From Tenrec ecaudatus (lineage: Eukaryota; Chordata; Mammalia; Afrosoricida; Tenrecidae): a DNA stretch of 64,000 nt. The notes beneath the pieces are model-generated. The model saw only the letters and a list, made by a program, of their open reading frames with translations. It was not told the DNA's origin and did not search any database. Position numbers and translations under genes: made by a program. Shown one piece after another: positions 45,190-57,550 of the stretch. The stretch covers positions 124,001-188,000 of the forward strand of contig NW_027458594.1 in the NCBI RefSeq assembly GCF_050624435.1, read 5' to 3'. Position 1 is the stretch's first letter. Every line of letters starts with the position of its first letter.

Positions 45190-45690
45190 CTGCCCTCCAC
45201 CTAAGCCCCTGGCATCAGCTCCTCATTTTTTCCCCTCTCTCCTTCATGAACCCTTGATAATTTAGAAATTATTATTTTGTCATATCTTGCCCTGTCCAAC
45301 ACCTCCCTTCACCTAATTTCCTGTTGTCCATCCCCCAGGGAGGAGGTTATATGTAGATGCTTGTAATCGGTTCCTCCTTTCCACCCCACCCTCCCTCCAC
45401 TCTCCCAGTATCGCCACTCACACCACTGGTCCTGAAGGGATCATCTGCCCTGGATTCCCTGTGTTTCCAGTTCCTATCTGTGCCAGTCAGTGTACATCCT
45501 CTGGTCTAGCCAGATTTGTAAGGCAGAATTGGGATCATGATAGTGGGAGGAAGAGGGAGGAAGCATTTAGGAACTAGAGGAAAGTTGTATGTTTCATCAT
45601 TGCTACACGACAGCCTGACTGGCTCATCTCCTCCCCAAGATCCTTCTGTAAGGGGATGTCCAGTGGCCTACAAATGGGCTTTCTTCTTGA
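45190..45690 (-). mobile_element. L1 3' UTR, antisense, lacking the terminal tail
   Basis: ctaagcccctggcatcagct, a tccctgtgtttccagttcct motif and gggatcatgatagtggg are in the antisense order of the family. The last ~100 bp of the L1 (the tail) is missing at the left. Confidence 0.8.
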
Positions 45691-45784
45691 GGAGTTCTTG
45701 ACCTCCTTGCTCTCCTGCTACCGCTTTCCACCCACATTCAGATTCAACTCTGAAAGTGCATGAGGAGAGGGCCTGTCCAATGTT

Positions 45785-45995
45785 ACCTAATATTTATCGA
45801 GCTTTCAATTATATGCAAGGTACAGTGCTGAGTGTTGTTTAGGTATTATTTTCATTCCCGTGTAAACCTGAGGTAGGCGCTGTTGCCTCTACCCTCATTT
45901 GGTATGTGAGGAAACGGAAGCACAGAGAGGCTGAGAAACTAGAACCAGATAAAGGATGCATGGTTGAGACCAAGTAGGACTCTAGAAACCACCAT
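45785..45995 (+). mobile_element. MIR SINE, sense
   Basis: gcaaggtacagtgctgagtg, aacctgaggtaggcgctgtt and tgtgaggaaacggaagcaca match the MIR core in order. Confidence 0.8.
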
Positions 45996-47394
45996 GCCAT
46001 GTTGCTCTTTCTTTCTGCATTCCAAGGAAGGCCGTTCATAGCTCAATAGCCTCTGGGGCTGGTCAGTGGGAGGGACTTAGCCATGTAGATTGAAAACACT
46101 TACTTCAGCCCAGGAGGGGACAGACTAAAGGTAATGGAAGGAAGGATGTGAATGGAAGGCCAATTCCTAGTTTCAGAGTTAGGCCCCCTAGGGAAGTCCA
46201 CCCAGAGATGCTGTCATATGACAAAGGAAAAGTCAAGGAAAATGCCATATGTGAAAATCCACATGGACCACCAACAGAGAGGTCTGGAAAGACCTATGAG
46301 CAAAGCAAAAGCCTTTAGAAGAACTAGACTGACAGGCAGATTATTGACACTAAATTTCAGTTGTTATGGATGTGAAGCCCCAAACTAATTCCTTATTTCC
46401 CATCTGAGCTTGAATTTCCTTGTGAGACAGATAGAAATCAGGCAGATAGTTTAAAATATAGTTTAACAGAGATAGAAGAATAAGCCTTCGCTCTGCAGAT
46501 GAAGCTTTCTAATAGTGAAACCTAGAATAAGGCAGGTGTACCCCGTAGTCATAGCAGTCCTGGGCCACCATCGGCCTCTTCCAGGGGGAGAGGGACAGTT
46601 TGGTGTAAGTAAGAAAGTGGAGCAGAAATCCTATTGTCTTCAGGCAGGGGGCTCCCAAGAACTGGCAGAGAGCTGAGGTAGGTAGGTTCAGAGGTATATT
46701 ATCCCCAAAGAAGTTACCCACGTCCCTAAAGTGGAGCTTGTCCACATACGACAAGCAGCAGAAATGAGGCGGAAACTTTCCTTCTTCCTGCTCCTGATAA
46801 CACAGGACACTGGGGCACAAGGTGGAGAGAAAATTGCTGAGACCAAGAAGCACAGTTAGGGGTAAGCAAGGAGACAAGCAGGAGGTCCAGTTACGGGAAC
46901 TGGAACAAAAGACAGGAAGTTAATGACAGTGGTGCAAGGTAAGTTTCTCCTAGTAGGCTAAATTCCCAATCAGGAAAAACCACCGATTGCAACAGTCTCT
47001 TACTTGGTTGTTCCTTTTCCACTCTTGCCCCATGACAGTGCGTTTGCCACACGGCTGCTGGAAGACCTTTCAAAGTTCAGATAACATCCACTATCGATTT
47101 AGAAGGTTTCACTGGCCATTCTCTGCATGGGCCCCCCAGCACCACACAACAGACCCTTACTCAACTCTCTTCGTTCATCTCCTCTCTTCTCTGCTCATTT
47201 ATCAAAGCACCAGCTTTTAATGATGACCCAATTTTGGTCTCTTGAACACTCTACACTCATTTCCTATCTGACTTTGCGCCGATCCTTTTCTTGGACTGTT
47301 TTCTAGTATTCCATGGTTGCACATCATTCAATGTCTTAACATTGAATGGCTTCAAACAGCAACCCTTTTACCATCCGTCAGTGTTGTAGGTCAG
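45996..47394. other. Low-repeat DNA, no gene recognised
   Basis: One of the longest stretches without an obvious repeat. The largest frame (122 codons, minus strand, 46509-46877) is Leu/Phe/Cys-rich with no motif and no splice-site support I could see. Confidence 0.45.
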
Positions 47395-47802
47395 TGTGAT
47401 GGATTGCTTGTGTTCTCCCTAAAGATATGTTGAAGTCGAAGTCCCTGAGCCCGTGAGTGTGATCCTGTTTTGAAAGTGGGGGTTTCTTTGGCTAAACAGC
47501 TAAGTCAAATGAGATCCTATCAAAGTTGGGTGGGATTTGCTTCATGATGAGCATCTTATAAAAAGAAGAGGATGAACAGAAAGTCACACTCCGGGTGAGG
47601 ACAGCATGGCACATCCTTCTAAAGCCAAGGGATGCCGATGGTTGCTCAGAGTCACCAGGAACTAAGGGAGACACAGGAAACAACTCTTCTCTCAAACCTC
47701 TCAGGAGACAGCATGGCAGACACTCTGAATTGTACTTTTAGCCTCCAGAACTGTGAGGAATACATTTCTGTGCTATCTTGTTATCACAGCCCTGGAAGAC
47801 TA
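47395..47802 (+). mobile_element. MaLR-type LTR (MLT1-like), solo
   Basis: Starts tgtgatggattgcttgtgtt, passes gatatgttgaagtcgaagtc, atcttataaaaagaagagga and tagcctccagaactgtgagg, and ends near cacagccct. This is the order found in MaLR LTRs. Confidence 0.8.
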
Positions 47803-48194
47803 AGTCAAGCAGAAATCAACTATACATCTTTTGTTCCAAATGGCATTGACTAGGGTCACATGCTGGTATGCACTTGACAGCTAGTCTGGAGGGTCTACGA
47901 CGGTTTTGCAAAATGTTCCTCATTGCCAAAGATGATGAGAAGGTTGGGCTCAGCTGGGCGCCTCTCCCTGTCTGTGTGTTCTCAAGGCTTCTCCACATGG
48001 GCTCTGCAGCAGGGCACACAGGCTTCTTGCCTGGCAGCTAAAAGTTCTGAGTGAGGACTCTTCAGAGTCAGGAAGTGGAAGCAGCCAGTTTCTTACAGAC
48101 TGGATACGGGCACTGTGTCAACTCTGCTGTATTCTATTGATCAAGGCCCTCAGGGAGGCCAGCTACTTCAAAGTGCTTAGACTCCTTCCAGCTT

Positions 48195-48458
48195 TCACTG
48201 GGAAGGAAGGCAACTAATTTCCAAGCCTCTTTTAGTTTGCTGCATCCTGAAATGTCCTTCCCCGAGATCTTGCCTCCAACATTCAGGCCTCAGCTCAGAT
48301 GATTTTCACATGGTCCGCCATCAATCCTCTTAGTCTGTCTTCTTCAGAATTCTCATCAACATTTGAAATTAGTCTACTTGTCTTTTCCCACTGAAATCGA
48401 AGCTCTTTGTTCGGTCTACTGTTACATCCAAGGACCTAGAACAATGTCTGTCATATTG
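48195..48458 (+). mobile_element. LINE-2 3' end, sense
   Basis: cttccccgagatcttgcctc, aggcctcagctcagatgatt, a cccactgaaatcgaagctct block and cctagaacaatgtctgtcat match L2 3' sequence in order. Old mammalian repeat. Confidence 0.7.
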
Positions 48459-48505
48459 TTGTTGTTGTTAATTGCCCCTCGTCATCACCAACTTATGGTG
48501 CCTGA
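48459..48505 (-). mobile_element. AfroSINE/RTE tail fragment, antisense
   Basis: ttgttgttgttaattgcccc followed by a degenerate tcaccaacttatggtgcc is the complement of the shared tail. Truncated by the LTR to its right. Confidence 0.6.
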
Positions 48506-48509
48506 GATA

Positions 48510-49036
48510 GTTAACATTTATTGTGCCGACCAGGCTGATTAACACATGTGCGGTTAATTGAAGAGCAGAGGGATAAATAGTTCCGTGAGCCTGGCGTTTC
48601 TAGTTCTCGGGTCTCTTGCTTTCTGATGGTTGGAGCAGGGTGCAGCTGCCTTAACTAGCTCCCTGTTCACCTAGCCAGGCTCACTTCCTTCAAGACATTG
48701 CTGAGGAGACGCCGTATGGACCTACCCCGATGCAGCCCTGGGTGCTGGAGCAGCCGCGTGGTGACCCCTGCCAGCGCTGAGATGCTTACACGCTCACTGC
48801 TTCAACTTTCCTCCTGCAGTCGGCCACATAGGTGTGTTTTGTGAAATCGAGGAGGACTTTGTGGATTGTTGTTGGATATATGGGTTAGTGTTGAACTTAC
48901 AGGCTTGGGCAGCACTGAGTTGGGATTGTTTTCTTGATGTGCACTTACCCTTTATATAAAACTCTCTCTTATATCCTTTATATAAAACTCCCCCTCTCTC
49001 TGGATTTGTTTCTCTAATGTGCCCAGATTAACACAT
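48510..49036 (+). mobile_element. ERVL-like LTR (5' LTR)
   Basis: Same family as 61986, 63491 and the antisense 10699 copy. Landmarks are ttattgtgccgaccaggctg, gtgcagctgccttaactagc, ctgccagcgctgagatgctt, gaggactttgtgg, TATA-like tttatataaaactc (about 48951 and again near 48977) and the end agattaacaca. A duplicated TATA-like block is visible. Confidence 0.75.
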
Positions 49037-49790
49037 AATGGTACCTTGGGAGTGGGGTACTGGAGAAACAAATCCTAAGATAGAGAGTAGATGTTTGACC
49101 TCTCCCTCATGGTAGTTCTTCTTCCTTGTTTAGCCAGAGGCCTGACAAAGCCACCCTTTACTCGGTTGTTTTCTGGGGAAAATATGGGAAGTATGAAAAT
49201 AGAAAGTTTGTAAGTCCACTTGATTTGAGCCATTAAAATTTGATCTTTAGGTAGATTTAGTCCATGCCTGTAAAGAAAACTTTGAAAATATATGCCCCAC
49301 CCAGTGCTTTGGAGGACTCAGGAACCAATGGTTTTTGTCAGAAGCTGGATAAAATCTGGAGCCATGGAGAAAACTCCTCTCTGGGACAGAATGTTAAAGG
49401 GAGCCTGAGAGAAGGCTGAAAGGCTTGCTAGGGGACCAGCTGAATCTACTAGTTGAGTGGAAGTGGGAGAAAGGCAGCAATAAAGAGACGGGTTGAGTTT
49501 GACCACTGACACCTGTGGACTCGGTTTACAGGAAAAAGGGGAGAAGAGAACGGGTTGACTGGTCTAAAGTTCATGACCTAGCACGAGGGGGCTAGGCTTG
49601 CTGAGTATTGGTGAGAGCCTATGGTCTTAAAGACAGAATGACCATATGGGCCCCCTGTGGAGGCGGAGTGAGGCAGCCACACGGAGTTGACCTTGTGGTT
49701 AGCAGCCCAGTGCTTGCTTGACAGCACCAGCTCCGGGGACAGTTTTCTGTGCTTCCCATCGGTTCTCAAGCCTATCAAGAGACCACCTAC
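49037..49790 (+). mobile_element. ERVL-like leader with tRNA-Leu-type primer binding site
   Basis: Begins at 49039 with tggtaccttgggagtggg, close to the complement of a tRNA-Leu 3' end (TGGTACCAGGAGTGGG), as used by ERVL elements. The rest parallels 62498-63130 and contains no gag or pol motif, so only non-coding leader remains. An antisense AfroSINE fragment lies at about 49650-49737. No downstream LTR was found. Confidence 0.65.
49650..49737 (-). mobile_element. AfroSINE fragment, antisense
   Basis: gagttgaccttgtggttagc and acagcaccagctcc match the head complement. Confidence 0.6.
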
Positions 49791-50655
49791 ACTAGAACAA
49801 TTTAGTGTGCTTCATAAGAATGCGGATTGTTAACTCAATCCTGAGCAGTGAATCTGAATCATTTGGGTCAGAGGTCAGTTAACTAGGACTTGTGGTTGTC
49901 CTGTGAACTGAGAACTCCTGCCTCAGGTGCACTGTGAACATTAATAGTCTATATTAAACTATGTCAGTGGATAGATTATATCACCATATTAAAGCTCCCT
50001 AAAGTAAGGGGTTATGTCTAGATGATTTTGATTCTCTGATTTATACTGAAAATCATTTCCTTCAGTCAATAACTCATAGGTTTTATTTATAATTTGCATA
50101 CTTGTCTAAAAATAGGGATTATAAAACTCAGTTATGTAATTCCCTGACAAAGTATATGATTGTTATCTGAAAATATATTCGTATCCCAAAAAGTTACCAG
50201 AATATTTTTATCCAAATGATTTTGTATTCTCAAGAAATTTTTGAGGGGAACTGATAGCAACGATGGATGTTTCCACCCCACCTCGGATGGGGGCAAATAA
50301 CGGAAATGCGGGTGAAGGGGATACAGTGGATGGTGTAAGATATGGAAACAAAAAAGGGAGAAATTCACCTTTTCTGTTTGTAGTGGAGCTGTTATTCTTG
50401 TGGGATGGCAAACGGTGTCTACTACCTCTGTTAAATGTCATGCCACTCTGCTTCTGCACCTCCGCGGTCGGCAGCTTATTCCCCACCAGGTGCCACTCCT
50501 TTACCAAAGCACCAGGCTGTCTCTCCCGACTCCTCAGGCCCCACACCTCAAATCGGGAAAGAGTACACAGGGGCCTATCAATTGCATTGGTTTATTGTTC
50601 CGAAATTGGTTCTTATTGTGTGTCCATGTATTAATGTGGAAATAATCTGAACCTC
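49791..50655. other. No recognisable feature
   Basis: AT-rich to about 50240, then GC-moderate with overlapping frames on both strands at 50208-50650. None is recognisable. Confidence 0.45.
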
Positions 50656-51335
50656 TCAGATTTCTTTGAAATTTGTTTAGTGAAATAATACTTTATTGGG
50701 TTTATGTGAAAGTTTACAAAGTAAATTAGGTTCCCAGTTAATATTTTTAGTGCAAATTGTTCCATAACATTGGTTATATTTTTCACAAAATATCAACATT
50801 TTTGTTATTTCTATTCTGTTTGTTCTTTTTCAATTAATTGAACTTCCTTGCGTCTTCCTACCATCTGATTTTTGCTTTAGGGTAAATGTTTATCATTTGG
50901 TTGATTACATACGGGAGCTCAGCACTCAGGGGTGAGATTGTTTGTTATTAGAGAATGTATTGATTGATGAAACGTGGCCTCCAGGAGTGACTTCTGCTTC
51001 AAGGTCAAATGGAGTTCCTTTAGGCGATCAGTCCAATAAAGGAATTTGAATTTTGTTCTTCCTTTTTCTCCCGTTTTATATGGCATCTACTTAGATGGAA
51101 CGGTAGGTCAGTATAAGGCATCATTTAGTTCTGAGCTCAGGATAAATGAAGTGATGGTTCCTGTGGACAATTAGACTGTGGACTAGTTTCTTCTTTGAGT
51201 CTTTGGTTTCTTTAATTCTCTGGTGTCTGAGTTGGATTCTTGGAAGCTTTTAAAGGACAGGTGCTACTCACCAAACTAGGAGGGAGACAATTAACTTCAA
51301 GAACTATGTATGTCAATTGACTAAGTTGTCCCACA
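50656..51335 (-). mobile_element. Afrotherian L1 3' UTR (second tail type), antisense
   Basis: atactttattgggtttatgt, tgaaagtttacaaagtaaat and gtctttggtttctttaattc match the complement of an L1 tail common in afrotherians. The left end is the T-rich complement of its poly-A. Confidence 0.7.
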
Positions 51336-51339
51336 GAAC

Positions 51340-51655
51340 TATGGTCCCATAGTTTTTTAAATCGCTGTATTAGGGGCTCATACAACTCTTATCATAATCC
51401 ACACATACATCAGTTTTGTAAAACACATCTGTATGTTCATTGCCCTCATCATTCTCAAAACATTTGATCTCTACTTAAGCTCCTGGCATCAGGTCCTCAT
51501 TTTCCCCCTCCCTCATGAACCCTTGATAATTTATAAATTATTATTTTGTTATATCTTGCCCTGTCCGACGTCTCCCAAGTTCACCCACTTTTCTGTTGTC
51601 CATCCCCCAGGAATGAGGTCACATGTAATCGGTCCCGTAGTTTTTAACTGAACAA
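51340..51655 (-). mobile_element. L1 tail (first type), antisense
   Basis: tattaggggctcatacaact, ctcatcattctcaaaacatt, tcatgaacccttgataattt and a truncated right end at about 51655. It sits directly beside the other tail type. Confidence 0.85.
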
Positions 51656-52640
51656 TTTAACCAAGGATTTGTTCAATTCTGAAAGGTGTGTGGAGATGCC
51701 TAGACAATGTCTGTAACAGTGCCTGCGCTTTTTCCTTCTAAATTGTGTTTATGATTTTGTGGTTCTTGAGAAGACACACAGCAAACCATATACTGTTGGG
51801 TTTCTACATGTATGACAGTTTCTACATGTATGAGAGCCTCTACATGTAGAGAAACTGATGACATGCTTCCAGCTGTGGGAGCATTAGCACCCTTCTTATC
51901 TGAGTTGTTCCTTCCTTAGTAATACACACCCACTCCCCTCGAACTTTTCTACTTAATCTTTGTAGTTACTGTTTGCAATGTGATTCCATATAGGTCGTTC
52001 TCAAAAGAGCATCATGCTCAAGTTCATGAAGCTCACTACAAGGAGATTTTAAGATGGTGCTCGGGGATACTTTGGTTTCAGTCTTTAAAATTATCTCAGG
52101 GCAATGGTTCCAGAGCTTTATCCCTCTTCTTGGCTCCAGAAAGACTAGACTCTAGGAGAGTTTGAAATTCTGCTTGGTTTTTGTTTTGTTTTATTGAGTT
52201 GTAGGACAGGATTCTTCTATAAAATCCATGACCAAATTGTGCAGTAATGAGAGGCCCAGTTTCTGGCCTCAAAGGGAGGCAGTTGTTTAGAGAGGTAATT
52301 AGCCAGACCCTTCATATCCGCCTACATCCAGTTCTTTCTCTCCCTCTGTTTCTCTGGTCAATAGAGCCACATTATCATGCCTTGGATGACTGCTTGCAAG
52401 CTTTAAAGAGTCCAGAGGGTATTCAGTGAAGCAGGAAGTAAATCAGTAGCTCTGCACACTTTACCAGGCAAAACGAACAACAACAACTACTGGGATGTTC
52501 CATGAAACCATGTCCCTAAACCTCCAAACTAAGGAACCAAATATCAGTTTTGATTGAATATAAGCAGGGTCAGCAGCTACTCTTATTTAACTTGTTATTG
52601 TAAGCATACTTCTTGTACAACGTTTGCCAATTCTACTTTT
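51656..52640. other. No recognisable gene; short triple repeat at 51801-51852
   Basis: A unit beginning tttctacatgtatga occurs at 51801 and 51819, with a decayed third copy at about 51837. The rest was not assigned. Confidence 0.5.
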
Positions 52641-52644
52641 ACAG

Positions 52645-52917
52645 CTATATAAATCATTGACAGCAATTACAATAATTGAGTGTGCAACGTACCCGTAATC
52701 AATTCTATTGTTTTATTCAATCCTTCCCTCCTCCTTCCTGCCTCTGGTAGCCACTAGTAAACTTTGGTGTTTATATATTTGCCTTTTCTTTCTTGTAAGT
52801 GAAGTCATACAGTATTTATCCTGTAATTGGCTTATTTTGCTCAGCTTAGTTCCTCAAGTTCCACGCATACGTAGCATGTATTAAGACTTCTCCTAAAGGC
52901 TGAGTAGTATTCCTGTA
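52645..52917 (-). mobile_element. Old L1 3' end, antisense, cut by mariner
   Basis: ctggtagccactagtaaact, aagtgaagtcatacagtatt and aggctgagtagtattcctgt match the complement of an older L1 3' end. The match breaks at the TA preceding the mariner. Confidence 0.65.
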
Positions 52918-53842
52918 TGAGGGGGTACAAATAGTACATCACAGGAAAAAGCTCCTCTGGGCAGACCTTTCGTAGTAGGCTTTTCCCCCTGCTAGGACAG
53001 CATCTACTTGTTCTGAGTTAGTGCACCCAGTAGCATCTCTTGGGAAGCTTCTCTCTGATCACAGTGAATTTTTTTCATAAAGCTGTTTTGCTCTAATCTC
53101 GTTTTCTTTCCTTTTTTTGTGTGATGGCTGGTTTAAGAGAACAGTGTGTGGCTGTGAAATTTGTTTCCTCCTTGGGGAAAAATGCGGCAGACACTGTTGT
53201 GATGTTGCACACAGCTTATACGGAGAGCACTATGGGAAAAACTCGTGTACAAGTGGTTTGCTCGTTTCAAAAAAGGTGAAATGTTGACTGATGACAAACC
53301 TTGTTCTGCATGTCCATCAACTTCTGAAAGAGACAAAAATGTCAAATTGTGGGGCATTTGGTGTTCGTTTCACCAGCTCACACTGTTGACTAAGCTTTCT
53401 ATTTAGAGGTTCTGAAAAGATTGCATAACAGTGTGCAACAAAAAAGGCCTGATTTGTGGCAGATGGGGGACGGGTTTTGCCACCACGACAATGTACCTGC
53501 TCATGCAGCCATCTCAGTGCACCAGTTTTTAGCTAAAAGAGCATGCCTCTCTCGCCCCATGCACCTGGCTCACCTGACCTCACTCTGCGTGACTTCTTTT
53601 CATTTCCACGAATGAAAAGGGGCATGAAAGGTCAGCAATTTGATGATGTAGAAGAAATGAAGAAAAAACTAAGGAAGTGCTGTCAGCCACCCAAATAGGA
53701 GTTTGAAAAGGGTTTCCAAGGATGGAATGGCAGATTTGACAAATGTATTAAGTATAATGGAAAGTACTTTGAAAGTGATAGGTGTCTTGTCAAAAAATTA
53801 AGTACACAGCTTTGGAAAATTTTTGTTTCTTTATGGGGGTTC
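52918..53842 (+). mobile_element. Mariner-family DNA transposon, sense, decayed
   Basis: Same family as 8366-9273. Sense transposase-like text starts near 53135 (REQCVAVKFVSSLGK-like, then DTVVMLHTAYTESTMGKT). It continues through HQFLAKRACLSRPMH and MKGQQFDDVEEMKKKLRK to the C-terminus near 53760. It starts tgagggggtac after a TA and ends before another TA (53843-53844). Stops and a deletion after residue ~75 inactivate it. Confidence 0.8.
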
Positions 53843-53904
53843 TATACATATATGCATGCATTTATATGTGTATATATACATACACAGCACGTTCTTGATA
53901 TAAA

Positions 53905-53939
<35 letters not shown>

Positions 53940-54499
53940 ATAACAGAGCTCATACAGCTGTAGAAGTAGGTAAGGCCAGTGTGGCTTTAAGTCAGCCAGT
54001 CAGATTTTAAACTGGAAGCTTCTCCTGACTTGAGTAGCTTCAGCTTCTATACCACAGGCTGTAGAAGTAGATGAATCCCGGGTCAGCAAATCAGGCTGTG
54101 ACAGGAGAGAGAAATGAATTCAAGGTTGGCAGGTCAGATAGCAGGTTGCTGATTGCTCTATGGATCGGCAGCCATTATGGCAGGCCGCTGGTTCAAGTAC
54201 AAAGAATAAGAGGCAGACAAGTCAGATACAGGACTCAGACGGCAAAAAAGCCAGCAAGCGTCTCCTCAACCTCCGCTTAAATATGAATTAGGCCCCACTC
54301 TGAGTAAACTTCCTCTCAGGTGTATTGGTGCGGTGACCTGAGTAAGAGGATTGTACTCCACCTTAATCTGATTAGCTGATCACAGCAGATCCCATTATGG
54401 GATACATTGTGTTATACAACATCATAGGGATTACTAGGCCTTAGTTACCAACCCCCTGAGAATTCTGATCTGGTCAAGGTGATACAAAACCTAACTATG
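53843..54499. other. No recognisable gene; (GT)n microsatellite
   Basis: (GT)n at about 53907-53937, after an AT-rich stretch with several tatata and gcatgcat words. The rest was not recognised. Confidence 0.5.
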
Positions 54500-55012
54500 A
54501 CAGTTAGTTCTCTATTTTTGGTTGTTTTCTTTGTCACTAGCTAGAGTTTTGTTATTCTTAATGATTGTTTCAAAGAAACAACTTCTGATTTTATTGGTTC
54601 TATTAACTTTCTGTTTTTAATTTTATTTCTGGGTGATCTTTGCTATTTCCCTTTTTCTGGTACATTAAGGCTTCTCTTTGGTCTCCTCTTTCTAGTTTCT
54701 AGAATTATCAAGTTAGGCTGTTAATTGGAGATCCCTTCACCCTCTCCTTCCTGTTTATTGCTGTAAGTTTCCCTCTGCACACTGTCTTCTCTGAATATTG
54801 TATGTTGTGCTTTCATTTTCATCAGATTTTTAAAATGTGTGATTTCTCTTTTGATATTTACCGTGACCCACTATTAGTTTCATAGTATGTTAATTAATTT
54901 CCATATTTTCAGGGGTTTTTTTCTGTTATTGATTTCTGGTTTCACTCACTTGTGATCAGAGAAAATACTTCATATGATTTCAATTTTTAAAAATTTATCA
55001 AGACTTGCTTGG
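54500..55012 (-). mobile_element. L1/HAL1 fragment, antisense
   Basis: tctgattttattggttctat, ggtctcctctttctagtttc and ttgtgatcagagaaaatact match antisense L1 coding sequence. It ends near 55012. Confidence 0.6.
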
Positions 55013-56084
55013 ATTTAACTCAATGGCAATGGGGTAGAACAAGATCTCTCAATTTTATCTTAGTCAGTAAAATTGCTGGCATTACCCTTAATGAAGACTC
55101 TCTTTAGGATACCTGGTCATTCATTCTCCAGGAGACCTTGTGTTTCTCATCAACCTTTCCTCTTCCACTTCCAGAATTATATTTTTCCTTTCTCCTGAGG
55201 CCTGTTTTTGAGCCCATCATTTGCATATTTACTCAGTTTATGAGTGGTGTCATTGACTACTTCATTTCCGTGCAGTTTGTTATTTCTAGCTTCCAGCTAC
55301 TGGATCTAATAGTTTACACACCCAGATCTGTGCCTAAATTGTGAGTAATATCCACAACAGTATCCCCAACATTCCACTCATGAGGAGGAGTCCAGGGTCC
55401 CAGCACGAGCTCCCAGACACAGTCTCCCTGGTTCCCAGGGTTGGTCCAATCCTCATCACTGGGATCCTGTTTGGCCTCACTTTTCATCGTTTTTCCACCT
55501 GCTATTTGCCAAGGGTTCTGCCTCCCTCCTTCCCTCATTCTTGCTGCGTCCTCTTCTGTGGTGGGAAAGCAATAAAAGGCTGGATCATCTTCACGTGCTG
55601 GTGATCTGGTGCTTCACAGCAGATCTCCCAGAATGACCACAGTGTTCTCCTTGCATCTCCATTATTGCCCAACACGTTCACTTCCATGTGTTGCTACATA
55701 ATACCCAGGCTTTCTTAATCATGCCGTGTTTTTATTTTTAAACTTCCTTGCCCCTTTATCTGACCGTTCTCTGTTGCTGTTGATGCTTGTTTAGTTCAGT
55801 TTACATAAAAGCTCCAGCAGGTCAGTTTTGCTTTGTGTTATGTATGTGTTTTGGTGGTTCCTAAGGCTTAATAAACCAATACTAGGGAGTGTCTTACAAC
55901 ATATAAAGAAAGATTAGCATTGAGGGTCTCAGAAACAGACCAAAACTCAACTTCAGAAAAGCTCCCTGCTTGAGCAAATCTCCCAGAATTTGGCGAATTC
56001 TTCTGTACTTGCTGAGGATTATTTGAAAACCAGCACATTGTTAGGGTCTCTTTTTTCTGGTGCTTTTGCGTAGTCAATAAAACA
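55013..56084. other. No recognisable feature
   Basis: Mixed composition. Frames at 55138-55604 show no motif, and I recognise no repeat with confidence. Confidence 0.45.
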
Positions 56085-56548
56085 CAAATAAGCATCTCTC
56101 TGCCATTTTATAGTTTCATCCACCATCTATCTCATGTCAGCAAGAATTCTCTTTGTATCATATCTGCTTCTGAATCCAGCTTGAATTTCTGGCAGCTCAC
56201 CGTTGATGTCCTGTTGTAACCATTTTTGAAATATTTTCATCAAAATTTTACCAGCATGTGTTATCAGTGAAAATTGTATCATTTCCATTCTGTTGCATCA
56301 CTTCATTTTTCTTTGGAATGGCCAGAAGTATGGATTTCTTCCAGTGGGTTGACCGGGCAGCTGTCTTCCAGATTTCTTGGTGAGTGAGTGCTTCCTGTAT
56401 TTTGTCAGTTCCCAGAGCCTGGTGTTTCTCTAGTGCCTTTAATGCAGCTTGGGCTTCTTCCTTCAGTACTATTGGTTCTTGGTCTGATGCCACCTCTGGA
56501 AATGGTTGAATGTCAACCTATTCTTTTGATACCATAACTGTGTATTCT
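56085..56548 (-). mobile_element. RTE LINE fragment, antisense
   Basis: The minus-strand frame at 56248-56493 reads ASDQEPIVLKEEAQAALKAL then IWKTAARSTHWKKSILLAIPKK, matching the RTE linker before the reverse transcriptase. Adjacent antisense text covers the start of the RT. The end at 56548 abuts an L1 tail. Confidence 0.85.
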
Positions 56549-57550
56549 TTCCATCTTTATTTAAATGATTTTATTGGGGGCTCATACAACTCTTATAACA
56601 ATCCATACATAAATCTATTGTTTCAAGCACATTTTTATGTTTGTTTCCTTCATCAATCTCAAAACATGTTCTTTCTACTTGAGCCTATGGTATCTGCTCC
56701 ACATGTTTTCCCTCCCTCCCGCCACACCCTCCCTCATGAACACTTGATAATTTAGCACTGTCCAACATCTATCTGCCTTCACTGACTTTTCTCTTGTCCA
56801 TCCTGCAGGGAGGGGTGTTATATGTAGATTCTTGTTACTGGTTCCCCCTTTTTACCCCATCTTCCTTCTACCCTCCTGGTTTTGCCACTCTCATCACTGG
56901 TCCTGAAGGGATTCCCTGTGTTTCCAGTTCCTGTCTGTACCAGTGTATATCCTCTGGGTCTAGCTGGATTTGTAAGGTAGAATTGGAATCATGATAGTGG
57001 GGGTGGGGGTCGGGGAGAGGAAGCATTTAAGAACTAGAGGAAAGTTGTATGTTTCATCGTTGACTAGCTCTTCTCCTCCCTGTGACCCTTCTGTAAGGCT
57101 TTCCCAATCTGTACTCCGCCTCATTAACAATGGTTTGATTTTTTGTTCTTTGATACCTTAAACCTGATCACACAGGCTGCTGTGCTTTTTCCATGTGGGC
57201 TTTGTTGTTTCTGAGCTAGAGGGCCACTTGTATACCTTCAAGACTTTATGACTTCAGATGCTATATCTTTTGATAGTCGAGCACTATCAGCTTTCTTCAC
57301 CACACTTGCTTATGCACACATTTTTCTTCAGTGATCATGTCAGGAAGGAGAGCATCATGGAATGCCAATTTAACAGAACAAAATGTTCTTGCATTGAGGG
57401 AGTACTTGAGTGGAAGCCCAATGTCCATCTGCTAACTTAATACTAAACCTATAATATGTGCACATAGATCTATTTTCCCGTTGTCATATATAAATATATT
57501 TACATATGTCCATGCCTGTATTTAGACCTCTGTAAGTGCCCTTTGCCCCC
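56549..57550 (-). mobile_element. L1 3' UTR/tail, antisense
   Basis: Left end is the tail complement (atgattttattgggggctca). It runs through the whole 3' UTR to about 57550 (atttagacctctgtaagtgc). The ~248-bp unit duplicated at 17.6 and 22.4 kb is present only once here. Confidence 0.85.

Noticed and set aside
46509-46877. 122-codon minus-strand frame in low-repeat DNA
   Set aside because: Considered as a possible retroviral or host fragment. Composition is hydrophobic but without any motif or repeat context.
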